This document shows positions 1 through 5,158 of a stretch of DNA of 5,436 nt, in pieces (the first letter of the stretch is position 1; every line of letters begins with the position of its first letter). The translations under genes were made by a program, and so were the position numbers. Under the pieces are notes generated by a model that saw nothing but the letters and a program-made list of their open reading frames with translations, ran no database searches and was not told the origin of the DNA. Origin of the DNA: JASFRI01 sp050115015. Lineage in GTDB: Bacteria > Acidobacteriota > Polarisedimenticolia > CBDVAL01. The stretch covers positions 1 to 5,436 of the forward strand of contig JASFRI010000299.1 in NCBI GenBank assembly GCA_050115015.1. Direction: 5' to 3'.

Positions 1-68
1 CGGGCTTCGGCGCGACGGTGGGCAGGGAGGGCCGACCGCGCGCCGCTGTGTGCGCGGTGGGAACCTAG
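1..68 (+). CDS. Possible 3' end of an unidentified upstream gene (partial)
   Basis: Reading from base 3, the third forward frame gives about 21 residues (GFGATVGREGRPRAAVCAVG, then T) before a TAG at 66-68. The mix of small and hydrophobic residues looks more protein-like than the arginine-rich shadow frames beside it, so this could be the C-terminus of a gene starting left of the window. It is too short to assign to a family. The other frames are also open here because of the high G+C content, so the call rests on composition alone and may be wrong. Confidence 0.27.
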   Translation, partial: GFGATVGREGRPRAAVCAVGT

Positions 69-448
69 GGCGCGAGCGCGAGGTGCGCAAAGTCCGGGAG
101 GGCGGTCTCGTGACCACAAACACCACACGGCCCCAAAGCGATGGACCGGCAACAGGTCCGGAGCGAGCCTCCCGGGACACGCCCTCGCATCGCCCGGGCC
201 GGCAGGGCTCGCGGAGACCCGCGATGCCGTCCCCGCGGGTCCGGAGACGTCCGGAGCCGGGGTGTGCCGGACCGCGTATACTCGCGCCGTCGGGAGGGGA
301 TGGGATATCGCGGGCGCCCGGGTTCGCCGACGTGGGCACCGCCGGCGCATTCCGGTCCCGGCGCGCCCGGAGAAACGGTGCGACGTGCAGCCCGGGTCGT
401 CCGGGCCGGGTACGAACCCTCAGTGGACCCCGAGGAGACCGATCGACG
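69..448. other. Gene-free stretch upstream of the methyltransferase
   Basis: About 380 bp with no convincing gene. Frames stay open on both strands, but their translations are low-complexity, rich in Arg, Gly and Pro, and resemble no family I know, as expected for random high-GC DNA. Visible items are a slightly A-rich patch at 114-136, a repeated self-complementary hexamer TCCGGA-GACG-TCCGGA at 240-255, and a TATACT hexamer at 277-282. I looked for tRNA, RNase P RNA and tmRNA signatures and recognised none. It most likely holds the leader and promoter of the methyltransferase. Confidence 0.5.
277..282 (+). promoter_or_regulatory. Possible -10 element for the methyltransferase gene
   Basis: TATACT matches five of six positions of the sigma-70 -10 consensus and is the most AT-rich hexamer in this stretch. 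No recognisable -35 lies 16-19 bp upstream, and there is no extended TG motif. A repeated TCCGGA lies just upstream (240-255) and could be an operator. The start codon is 166 bp downstream, which would give a long leader. This is a weak call. Confidence 0.2.
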
Positions 449-1210
449 ATGCCGGCGCTCGACTACTCCCGCCTCGCCGGGCTCTACGACCACTACTGCG
501 TGTTCGACGGGGACCTCCCGTTCTGGAGGTCGCAGGTCTCGGGTGCGCTCGGCGACGTGCTGGAGCTCATGGCGGGCACAGGGCGCGTCACGTTGCCCCT
601 GGTCGAGCAGGGGGCCCGGATGGTCTGCGTCGACAGCGACCTGTCCATGCTCCGCCGGCTGCGGGAGAAGCTGGCGAGCCGACGGCTCCGGGCACGGCTG
701 CTGGCCGGCGACGTGACCCGGCTGCCGGTGCGGGGGCGTTTCTCCCGGATCCTGCTACCCTTCCAGGGGCTCTCGGAGCTGCCCACGAGGGAGGACCGGC
801 TGTCGATGCTGCGATCGGTCGCGCCCTGCCTGGCGGACTCCGGGCGCTTCATCTGCACCAGCCATGACCCGATCTCGCGGCTCCGCCCCCTCGATGGGGC
901 CTGGCACGAGATCGGGACGTTTGCCGGCGGCGAAGGTGGCACGCTGCGGCTTGCGCTGCGCGGCCAATGGCTCGCGGACGAGGAAGTGGTCATCGGTGAG
1001 CAGGAGGTCGTCCAGCAGACCTCCGGCGGGACCCAGGTGCAGCAGCTCCGCGTTCCGCTGCGGTTCGCGCTGCCGCCCCTGGCGGAGATCCAGGAGCTCG
1101 CCGGTCGCGCGGGGCTGCGGGTGCTGGAGGTCCAGGGGGACTACGGCGGCGGCGCGTATCGCCCCGGCGAGAGCCCGTGCATCATCACCTGGATGCAGCG
1201 CGAGGGCTGA
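449..1210 (+). CDS. Class I SAM-dependent methyltransferase
   Basis: A 253-residue soluble protein predicted to transfer a methyl group from S-adenosylmethionine to an unknown acceptor. The N-terminus (YSRLAGLYDHY, residues 6-16) is typical of class I enzymes in which a short cap helix precedes the Rossmann fold. Motif I is VLELMAGTGRVTLPL (37-51). The acidic end of strand 2 is VDSDLSML (61-68), where D62 should bind the ribose hydroxyls. GDVTRLP (87-93) fits the adenine-contacting motif. The C-terminal third is beta-rich, probably the acceptor-binding part, and gives no substrate clue. The ATG at 449 was chosen because GAGGAG at 432-437 precedes it by 11 bases and family homology begins there. 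The frame stays open upstream to base 50 and beyond, but that part is Arg/Gly/Pro-rich and not protein-like. The next gene lies 125 bp downstream on the same strand. The family assignment is firm; the substrate is unknown. Confidence 0.87.
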   Translation: MPALDYSRLAGLYDHYCVFDGDLPFWRSQVSGALGDVLELMAGTGRVTLPLVEQGARMVCVDSDLSMLRRLREKLASRRLRARLLAGDVTRLPVRGRFSRILLPFQGLSELPTREDRLSMLRSVAPCLADSGRFICTSHDPISRLRPLDGAWHEIGTFAGGEGGTLRLALRGQWLADEEVVIGEQEVVQQTSGGTQVQQLRVPLRFALPPLAEIQELAGRAGLRVLEVQGDYGGGAYRPGESPCIITWMQREG

Positions 1211-1246
1211 AGGGGCAGCATCGGCCCGCGCGGGATGGCGGTCAAC

Positions 1247-1264
1247 GGGACATCGCTCCCTTTT
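1247..1264 (+). terminator. Weak hairpin with T-tract after the methyltransferase gene
   Basis: GGGA (1247-1250) pairs with TCCC (1257-1260) around a six-base loop and is followed at once by TTTT. The stem has only four pairs, so any termination would be partial. It lies 37 bp after the stop codon and before the dehydrogenase gene, leaving open whether the two genes share a transcript. Confidence 0.25.
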
Positions 1265-1335
1265 GACCGGGTTCGCCGGCTTCCCGGCCCGCCGGATCCC
1301 GATGTGGAGAGAGGCTGGAGGGAGGGGAAGACGCC

Positions 1336-2154
1336 ATGGGACTCGAAGGTCGGGTCGCGGTGATCACCGGGGCAAGCAGGGGTGTCGGCCGCGCATGCGC
1401 TCTGGCGCTGGCCCGCAAGGGGGCCCGCGTGACGGTGGCCGCCAAGTCGACGCGGGACCGCGAGAAGCTCCCGGGAACCGTCCACAGCGTCGTGGCGGAG
1501 GTGGAGGCTGCCGGTGGCGAGGCGCTGGCGGTGCCCTGCGACGTCCGGGACCGCGAGCAGATCCGTGACATGGTCGGCCGCACCGTGGAGCGCTTCGGTC
1601 GCCTCGACATCCTCGTCGCGAACGCCGGTGCGCTCTGGTGGGAGCCGCTGATGGAGACGCCGCCGAAGCGGTTCGACCTGGTCATGAAGGTGAACCTGGA
1701 GGGCACCTTCTTCGCCTGCCAGGAGGCCATCCCTCACATGCGGCGCAACCGCTGGGGACACATCATCACGATGTCCCCGCCGGTGGACCTGAAGCGGGTC
1801 CCCGGCCACATCGCCTACTTCGTCTCCAAGTACGGGATGACCATGATCGCCCTCGGCCTCGCGGAGGAGCTGCGCGCCGACGGCATCGCCGCCAACGCCC
1901 TCTGGCCGGTCACGCTGATCGAGAGCTTCGCCACCCGGAACTGGGGGCTGGGACAGCCCGCGGACTGGCGGAAGGCGGACATCCTCGCCGACTCGGTGGT
2001 CGCCATCGCCGGGCACGAGCCGGCGGCCCTGACCGGACAGGCGCTGCTGGACGAGCCGTTCCTGCGCTCCTGCGGCGTCACGGACTTCGACGGCTACGCG
2101 GTGGTGCCCGGGGCGACGCCCCGGCGGCTCGACGACCTGTGGGACGAGGCGTAG
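1336..2154 (+). CDS. SDR-family oxidoreductase, HSDL2 / citronellol dehydrogenase-like
   Basis: A 272-residue classical short-chain dehydrogenase, predicted cytosolic, using NAD(P) to oxidise an alcohol or reduce a carbonyl. The cofactor loop is TGASRGVG (11-18). AAKS (35-38) puts a lysine after strand 2, which favours NADP(H). D69 is the adenine-contacting acid and NAG (96-98) the structural motif. The catalytic tetrad appears complete: N120, S147 (in MSPP), Y161 and K165 (YFVSK). The DTP/TPPKRFDLVMKVN-type helix, the serine followed by two prolines, NALWP (187-191) and the late DEPFLRSCGVTDFDGYAV stretch match the SDR domain of animal HSDL2 and bacterial AtuB-like citronellol dehydrogenases. 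The SCP2 lipid-transfer domain of animal HSDL2 is absent. The start is supported by a strong Shine-Dalgarno (GGAGGGAGGGG, 1317-1327). Its substrate is probably a hydrophobic alcohol, aldehyde or acyl compound; this is inferred from family only. Confidence 0.92.
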   Translation: MGLEGRVAVITGASRGVGRACALALARKGARVTVAAKSTRDREKLPGTVHSVVAEVEAAGGEALAVPCDVRDREQIRDMVGRTVERFGRLDILVANAGALWWEPLMETPPKRFDLVMKVNLEGTFFACQEAIPHMRRNRWGHIITMSPPVDLKRVPGHIAYFVSKYGMTMIALGLAEELRADGIAANALWPVTLIESFATRNWGLGQPADWRKADILADSVVAIAGHEPAALTGQALLDEPFLRSCGVTDFDGYAVVPGATPRRLDDLWDEA

Positions 2155-2155
2155 A

Positions 2156-2200
2156 GGTCCGGCCGAGAAGCCTGTTGTGGTTCAGGCCCGTCTCCGGACC
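2156..2200. terminator. Nested inverted repeat between convergent genes
   Basis: GGTCCGG (2156-2162) is complementary to CCGGACC (2194-2200). Inside it, GCCTG (2170-2174) is complementary to CAGGC (2183-2187). The outer stem has 7 bp and the inner 5 bp, with near-symmetric internal loops. It spans the 27-bp gap between the dehydrogenase stop and the RNA methyltransferase stop and includes the latter's stop codon. There is no T-tract on either side, so it is at best a non-canonical bidirectional terminator. Confidence 0.35.
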
Positions 2201-2976
2201 GTCAGCTCGTAGAGCAGCACCGCCGCGGCGGCGTTCACCGAGTAGGAGTCGATCCCGCCGGCCATCGGGATCGTCACGCGGCCGTCGACGACATCCCGGA
2301 GCCCCGCCGGCAGCCCGAAGGCCTCGCTCCCCACCAGCAATGCCACCGGGCGGTCGGGGAAGCGGCACGCGGCAGGGGGAACGCCTCCGCGGGAGACGGC
2401 GGCCACCGTGTGGGCGCCGTGCCGCCGCAGCAGCGCCAGCGCCTCCTCCCCGGAGGGCAGGCGCAGGACCGGGAGCTTGAACAGGCCTCCCATGGACGTC
2501 CGGACGGCTCGGGGATGGTAGGGGTCCCCCCGGCCGGCGGCGACGTAGGCGGCGGCACCGGCGGCCCGCGCCGTGCGGACCAGCGCGCCGACGTTGCCGG
2601 GATCCTGGACCTCCACCCCGACCAGAAGGACCGGGGTGTCGCCGGCCAGCAGTTCCTCGAGGGGGCGGGACGGGGGGATCGCCGCCACCCCGATCACGTC
2701 GCCGAGAGAGCGCCCCTCGGTCAGGCGGTCCATCACCTCCCGCGGTGCGCGGTGGACCTGGGTCCCGGAGCGCTCCAGGGCCGTGAACAGCTCCTGCAGG
2801 CGCGGTGGGGTCTCCTCGGCGCCGGTCAGCACGTCGTGCACCCGCACGCCCGCCCGCAGGGCTCGCTCGTGGAGGCGGGTTCCCTCCAGCGAGAACAGGC
2901 CGCCGGCGTCCCGACCCGCCGTCGTCGCCGCACGCTCGACGTCCGCCACAACGGAGCGCCAGTCCCGGGTTCCCAT
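2182..2976 (-). CDS. TrmH/SpoU-family RNA 2'-O-methyltransferase
   Basis: A 264-residue SPOUT-class enzyme predicted to methylate a ribose 2'-hydroxyl in rRNA or tRNA using SAM. The N-terminal part (about 10-105) has the substrate-binding fold seen in RlmB and TsnR relatives, including the FSLEGTRLHERAL stretch (28-40). The catalytic domain carries motif 1, DPGNVGALVRTARAAGA (125-141, catalytic R134), motif 2, LLVGSEAFGLP (213-223, with E218), and motif 3, from IPMAGG (236-241) to LLYE (254-257), which forms the trefoil knot that binds SAM. Motif 3 reads SYSVNAA where relatives usually have SLNVS-type sequence. The frame is open to a TTG at 3093, but homology and length favour the ATG at 2974-2976. 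No Shine-Dalgarno precedes it. The SRAP gene ends 153 bp upstream on the same strand, so this gene may form the tail of that operon or have its own promoter. The target RNA cannot be told from sequence. Confidence 0.9.
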   Translation of the reverse strand: MGTRDWRSVVADVERAATTAGRDAGGLFSLEGTRLHERALRAGVRVHDVLTGAEETPPRLQELFTALERSGTQVHRAPREVMDRLTEGRSLGDVIGVAAIPPSRPLEELLAGDTPVLLVGVEVQDPGNVGALVRTARAAGAAAYVAAGRGDPYHPRAVRTSMGGLFKLPVLRLPSGEEALALLRRHGAHTVAAVSRGGVPPAACRFPDRPVALLVGSEAFGLPAGLRDVVDGRVTIPMAGGIDSYSVNAAAAVLLYELTVRRRA

Positions 2977-2986
2977 CGCGGACGCC

Positions 2987-2992
2987 AGTGTA
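2987..2992 (-). promoter_or_regulatory. Possible -10 element for the RNA methyltransferase gene
   Basis: On the minus strand, TACACT ends ten bases before the chosen ATG. It matches four of six -10 positions and the TANNNT pattern. No -35 is visible at the usual distance (the site reads GGGCCC). If used, the transcript would begin only a few bases before the start codon, which would explain the missing Shine-Dalgarno. Confidence 0.2.
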
Positions 2993-3129
2993 TCGTGGAC
3001 GGCCGCGATGGGCCCGGGAGGGTGGCCTTCGCCCCCTACGACAAGAAGATCAACGCGCAGTAGCGGTCCGGTAGGGGGGCGCCGGCCCAACAATCGCCTT
3101 CACGTCACCGGGCGGCCCGGCCCGTCGCC

Positions 3130-3831
3130 TCAGCCGAACAGGTCCGGCTGACGGGGGGCCGGTTCGTAGGGCTCGATCAGCGAGGGATCGTCGTTGGCCG
3201 GATTGCCCACCCGGGGCGATACGGCCACGGCCGACATCTCCGCCGCGGGGTAGGGCCCGAGCAGGTCGAGGAGGGCCTCCGCCTCCCGGCCGGGGTCCAG
3301 CCAGGGGTCGAAGGCCTTTCGGGGCAGGATCACCGGCATCCGGTCGTGGATCGTTGCGACGAGCTCGTTGGGCCGGATGGTCAGGATCGTGAAGGAGTCG
3401 ATCGGTTCCCCCTCGTCGGGGTGCCAGCGGTCCCACAGGCCGGCGAACGCGAAGGGCCGTCCGTCCTGCATCCGGATCCAGAGCGGCTGCTTACGCCCTC
3501 CCTCCTTCCGCCACTCGAAGAAGCCGTCCGCCGGCACCAGGCAGCGCCGGCGGCGGAGCGGATCCCGGAACGCCGGCTTCGAGGCCGCCGTCTCGGAACG
3601 GGCGTTGATCATCCTCGCCTCGGCACCCGGCGGCTCCCGGGACCAGGCCGGGACCAGGCCCCAGCGGAGCCGCTCGAGGACGCGGTCGCCGGAGCTCTCG
3701 TCCCGGCGCACCACCGGGGCCGCCTGGGATGGCGCGATGTTGTATCGCGGCGCCAGCTGCGGCGTCTCCCGCAGGTCGAACAGGTCGCCGATGAGGCTGC
3801 CGGTCGTGGTGAGGGTGTAACGCCCGCACAT
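3130..3831 (-). CDS. yedK: SOS response-associated peptidase (SRAP), YedK/HMCES family
   Basis: A 233-residue protein of the family that caps abasic sites in single-stranded DNA by forming a thiazolidine DNA-protein crosslink through Cys2, and that also releases itself by autoproteolysis. It begins MCGRY, so removal of Met1 exposes catalytic C2. The other active-site residues are in place: N76 in INARSET, E106 in FFEW and H162 in IHDRMP, corresponding to E. coli YedK N75, E105 and H160. WGLVPAW (57-63) and RCLVPADGFFEW (96-107) are family hallmarks and the length is normal. The last residues, QPDLFG (228-233), resemble a bacterial sliding-clamp binding motif. The ATG at 3831 has a GGAGGG Shine-Dalgarno (3841-3846) nine bases away, inside the macrodomain gene, and overlaps that gene's stop as TGATG, implying coupled translation. 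No LexA box is visible upstream of the pair. Identification is very secure. Confidence 0.96.
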   Translation of the reverse strand: MCGRYTLTTTGSLIGDLFDLRETPQLAPRYNIAPSQAAPVVRRDESSGDRVLERLRWGLVPAWSREPPGAEARMINARSETAASKPAFRDPLRRRRCLVPADGFFEWRKEGGRKQPLWIRMQDGRPFAFAGLWDRWHPDEGEPIDSFTILTIRPNELVATIHDRMPVILPRKAFDPWLDPGREAEALLDLLGPYPAAEMSAVAVSPRVGNPANDDPSLIEPYEPAPRQPDLFG

Positions 3832-4376
3832 CAGCGCAGTCCCTCCAGCGCCTCCCGGAACGCTCCGAGGGTGGCGGCGTCGAACAGCACGAAGACCACC
3901 TCCCGGAGCGAGGCGGCATCCGCCGCGAGGAACTCCCGCGCCGCGCCGATCGCGATGGGGGCCGCGCGTTCCACCGGGAAGCCGTAGACGCCGGTGCTGA
4001 TCGACGGAAAGGCCAGGGATGAGCAGCCGGCCTCTTCCGCCAGCTCCAGGCCGCGCCGGTAGGCGCAGCGGAGGTGGTCGGCCTCCCCTTCTCCGCCGCC
4101 GCGCCACACCGGCCCCACCGCATGGATGACGTGGCGGATGCCCCGTTCCTGCAGGCCGAAGGCGCCGGTCCGCACGGCGGAGCCCGTCGGACAGCCGCCG
4201 ATCTCGCGGCAGGCCGCCAGCAGGCCGGGACCGGCGGCCCGGTGCACCGCACCGTCCACCCCGCCCCCGCCGGCCAGGGCGGCGTTGGCGGCGGTCACGA
4301 TGGCGTCCGCAGCTTGCCGGGTGATGTCCCCCTGCACCAGGCGGATCCGGCCATCCCGGACCTCCAGCTCCTCCAT
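3831..4376 (-). CDS. ymdB: Macrodomain ADP-ribosyl hydrolase / O-acetyl-ADP-ribose deacetylase, YmdB/MacroD type
   Basis: A 181-residue single-domain protein close to E. coli YmdB. The family hydrolyses O-acetyl-ADP-ribose and removes mono-ADP-ribose from acidic side chains; some relatives act on ADP-ribosylated nucleic acids. Visible motifs are QGDIT (15-19, adenine contact), VTAANAALAGGGGVDGAVHR (27-46, catalytic loop with N31, D41 and H45), HAVGPVWRGG (85-94) and SISTGVYGFP (125-134, phosphate-binding loop). The first Asn of the usual VNAAN is Thr here (T28). The reading frame is open to 4493, but that extension crosses the divergent promoter and has no homology, so ATG 4376 is preferred; a GTG at 4394 is possible. 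Neither has a clear Shine-Dalgarno. It is the first gene of a pair with the SRAP gene, whose start overlaps its stop codon. Family call is secure; the physiological substrate is open. Confidence 0.94.
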   Translation of the reverse strand: MEELEVRDGRIRLVQGDITRQAADAIVTAANAALAGGGGVDGAVHRAAGPGLLAACREIGGCPTGSAVRTGAFGLQERGIRHVIHAVGPVWRGGGEGEADHLRCAYRRGLELAEEAGCSSLAFPSISTGVYGFPVERAAPIAIGAAREFLAADAASLREVVFVLFDAATLGAFREALEGLR

Positions 4377-4382
4377 AAGATC

Positions 4383-4411
4383 ATTGTCCCGCACGGGGCA
4401 CCGACACACAA
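4383..4411 (-). promoter_or_regulatory. Possible promoter for the macrodomain-SRAP pair
   Basis: On the minus strand a TTGTGT -35-like hexamer (4406-4411) is separated by exactly 17 bp from GACAAT (4383-4388), which matches four of six -10 positions. The -10 ends six bases before the macrodomain ATG, so transcription would start at or next to the start codon and give a leaderless mRNA, consistent with the absent Shine-Dalgarno. Both hexamers are imperfect. Confidence 0.35.
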
Positions 4412-4429
4412 GCCGGGGAGTGCTAGACT
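4401..4429 (+). promoter_or_regulatory. Promoter for the YceI-like lipoprotein gene
   Basis: CCGACA (4401-4406, four of six -35 positions), a 17-bp spacer, and TAGACT (4424-4429, four of six -10 positions) preceded by TGC, which makes it an extended -10. Predicted transcription starts near 4436, giving a leader of roughly 60 bases that contains a hairpin just before the Shine-Dalgarno. Its -35 shares a base with the -35 of the opposite candidate promoter. Confidence 0.5.
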
Positions 4430-4458
4430 TGCCCGGATCCATCGAACTACCCATGGCG

Positions 4459-4476
4459 GGCCGCCCTGGGGCGGCC
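4459..4476 (+). promoter_or_regulatory. Leader hairpin next to the YceI Shine-Dalgarno
   Basis: GGCCGCC (4459-4465) and GGCGGCC (4470-4476) form a perfect 7-bp G/C stem with a CTGG loop. It ends two bases before the strong Shine-Dalgarno GAGGAGG (4479-4485), which is nine bases from the ATG. There is no following T-tract, so it is not a normal terminator. It may stabilise the mRNA 5' end or modulate ribosome access. Confidence 0.4.
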
Positions 4477-4494
4477 TCGAGGAGGTCTGACAAG

Positions 4495-5130
4495 ATGAAG
4501 CGTTCGTTCCACTACTCCCTGCTGCTCCTGGCGGCGCTCGCGCTGGGTCTCGGCGCCTGCTCCAACCCGGCCGACGGCACCTCGCAGGCGGAGGTGGGCG
4601 AGGCCGAGCCGGCGGGCGGCGCGCCCGCGATGGGCGCGGGCAAGACCTACGATCTCACCGACGCGACCGTCATCGGGTTCGTGGGCTCGAAGGTCACCGG
4701 TTCCCACGATGGCGGCTTCAAGTCCTTCGACGGCATCATCACCCTCGTGGACGACGACCCGACGAAGTCGCACGTCGAGCTCACGATCGATGCGGACTCC
4801 CTGTGGGCCGACAACGAGAAGCTGACCGGCCATCTGAAGAGCCCGGACTTCTTCGACGTCGTCACCTATCCCGAGGTTCACTTCGAGTCCACGGCGATCA
4901 CCGCGACTCCCGACGGCTACCAGGTGACCGGGAACCTGGACCTCCACGGGGTCACGAAGAGCATCACCTTCCCGGCGACGATCAACGTGGCCGAGGACGC
5001 CATCACCGCCCAGGCGGAGTTCCACATCAAGCGCTTCGATTTCGGCATCGAGTACCCGGGCAAGGCCGACGACCTGATCCGCGACGAGGTGGTCATCAAG
5101 CTCGACCTGGTCGCGCAGCCCGAGGCCTGA
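4495..5130 (+). CDS. YceI-family lipoprotein
   Basis: A 211-residue exported protein. The signal peptide (MKRSFHYS, then a Leu/Ala-rich core to residue 20) ends in the lipobox LGAC with C22 as the lipidated residue. Ser at the next position suits outer-membrane sorting if the host is Gram-negative with a Lol system. A Gly/Ala/Glu-rich linker (23-49) leads to the YceI domain (about 50-209), a lipocalin-like beta-barrel that binds long isoprenoid or other amphiphilic chains in characterised members. Hallmarks are GFVGSKVTGSHDGGF (61-75), LTGHLKSPDFFDV (110-122), YPEVHFEST (125-133) and TGNLDLHGVTKSITFP (145-160). E. coli YceI has a plain signal peptide, so the lipid anchor is a variant feature. 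The ATG at 4495 is fixed by the signal peptide and GAGGAGG at 4479-4485. It lies divergent from the macrodomain gene and ends at a strong terminator. The ligand is unknown; an isoprenoid quinone or carotenoid-type lipid is a family-based guess. Confidence 0.93.
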   Translation: MKRSFHYSLLLLAALALGLGACSNPADGTSQAEVGEAEPAGGAPAMGAGKTYDLTDATVIGFVGSKVTGSHDGGFKSFDGIITLVDDDPTKSHVELTIDADSLWADNEKLTGHLKSPDFFDVVTYPEVHFESTAITATPDGYQVTGNLDLHGVTKSITFPATINVAEDAITAQAEFHIKRFDFGIEYPGKADDLIRDEVVIKLDLVAQPEA

Positions 5131-5158
5131 CCGGGTCGAAGACCGGGCACCGGAAACA

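Noticed and set aside
60..140. Possible RNase P RNA because of an AAAGTCCGGG string near 88-98
   Set aside because: Only this short word resembles the conserved core; the other conserved blocks and the expected helices are not present in the following 300 bp.
50..448. N-terminal extension of the methyltransferase frame back to base 50
   Set aside because: Composition is Arg/Gly/Pro-rich with no family resemblance, while a Shine-Dalgarno and the start of homology both point to ATG 449.
65..493. Open frame of 142 codons on the minus strand
   Set aside because: Low-complexity Arg/Gly/Pro/Ser translation, overlaps the methyltransferase start, no recognisable domain or ribosome-binding site.
1141..2016. 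Long open frame antisense to the dehydrogenase
   Set aside because: His/Arg/Asp/Gly-rich shadow frame of a gene with a complete SDR active site; no domain of its own.
2410..3063. Open frames on the plus strand across the RNA methyltransferase
   Set aside because: They oppose a gene with all three SPOUT motifs and have shadow-type composition without any known motif.
3832..4107. N-terminal extension of the SRAP frame through the macrodomain gene
   Set aside because: SRAP chemistry requires Cys at position 2, which only ATG 3831 provides, and the extension overlaps a real gene in another frame.
3130..4376. Toxin-antitoxin (DarTG-like) system, suggested by the macrodomain
   Set aside because: No ADP-ribosyltransferase gene is next to it and the macrodomain is of the YmdB/MacroD type rather than a DarG-type antitoxin with its extra C-terminal domain.
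4377..4493. Longer macrodomain protein starting at 4493
   Set aside because: The extra 39 residues cover the divergent promoter and YceI leader and have no counterpart in YmdB-type proteins.
4447..5025. Open frame antisense to the YceI gene
   Set aside because: Composition of a shadow frame; the plus strand has a signal peptide, lipobox and YceI domain.
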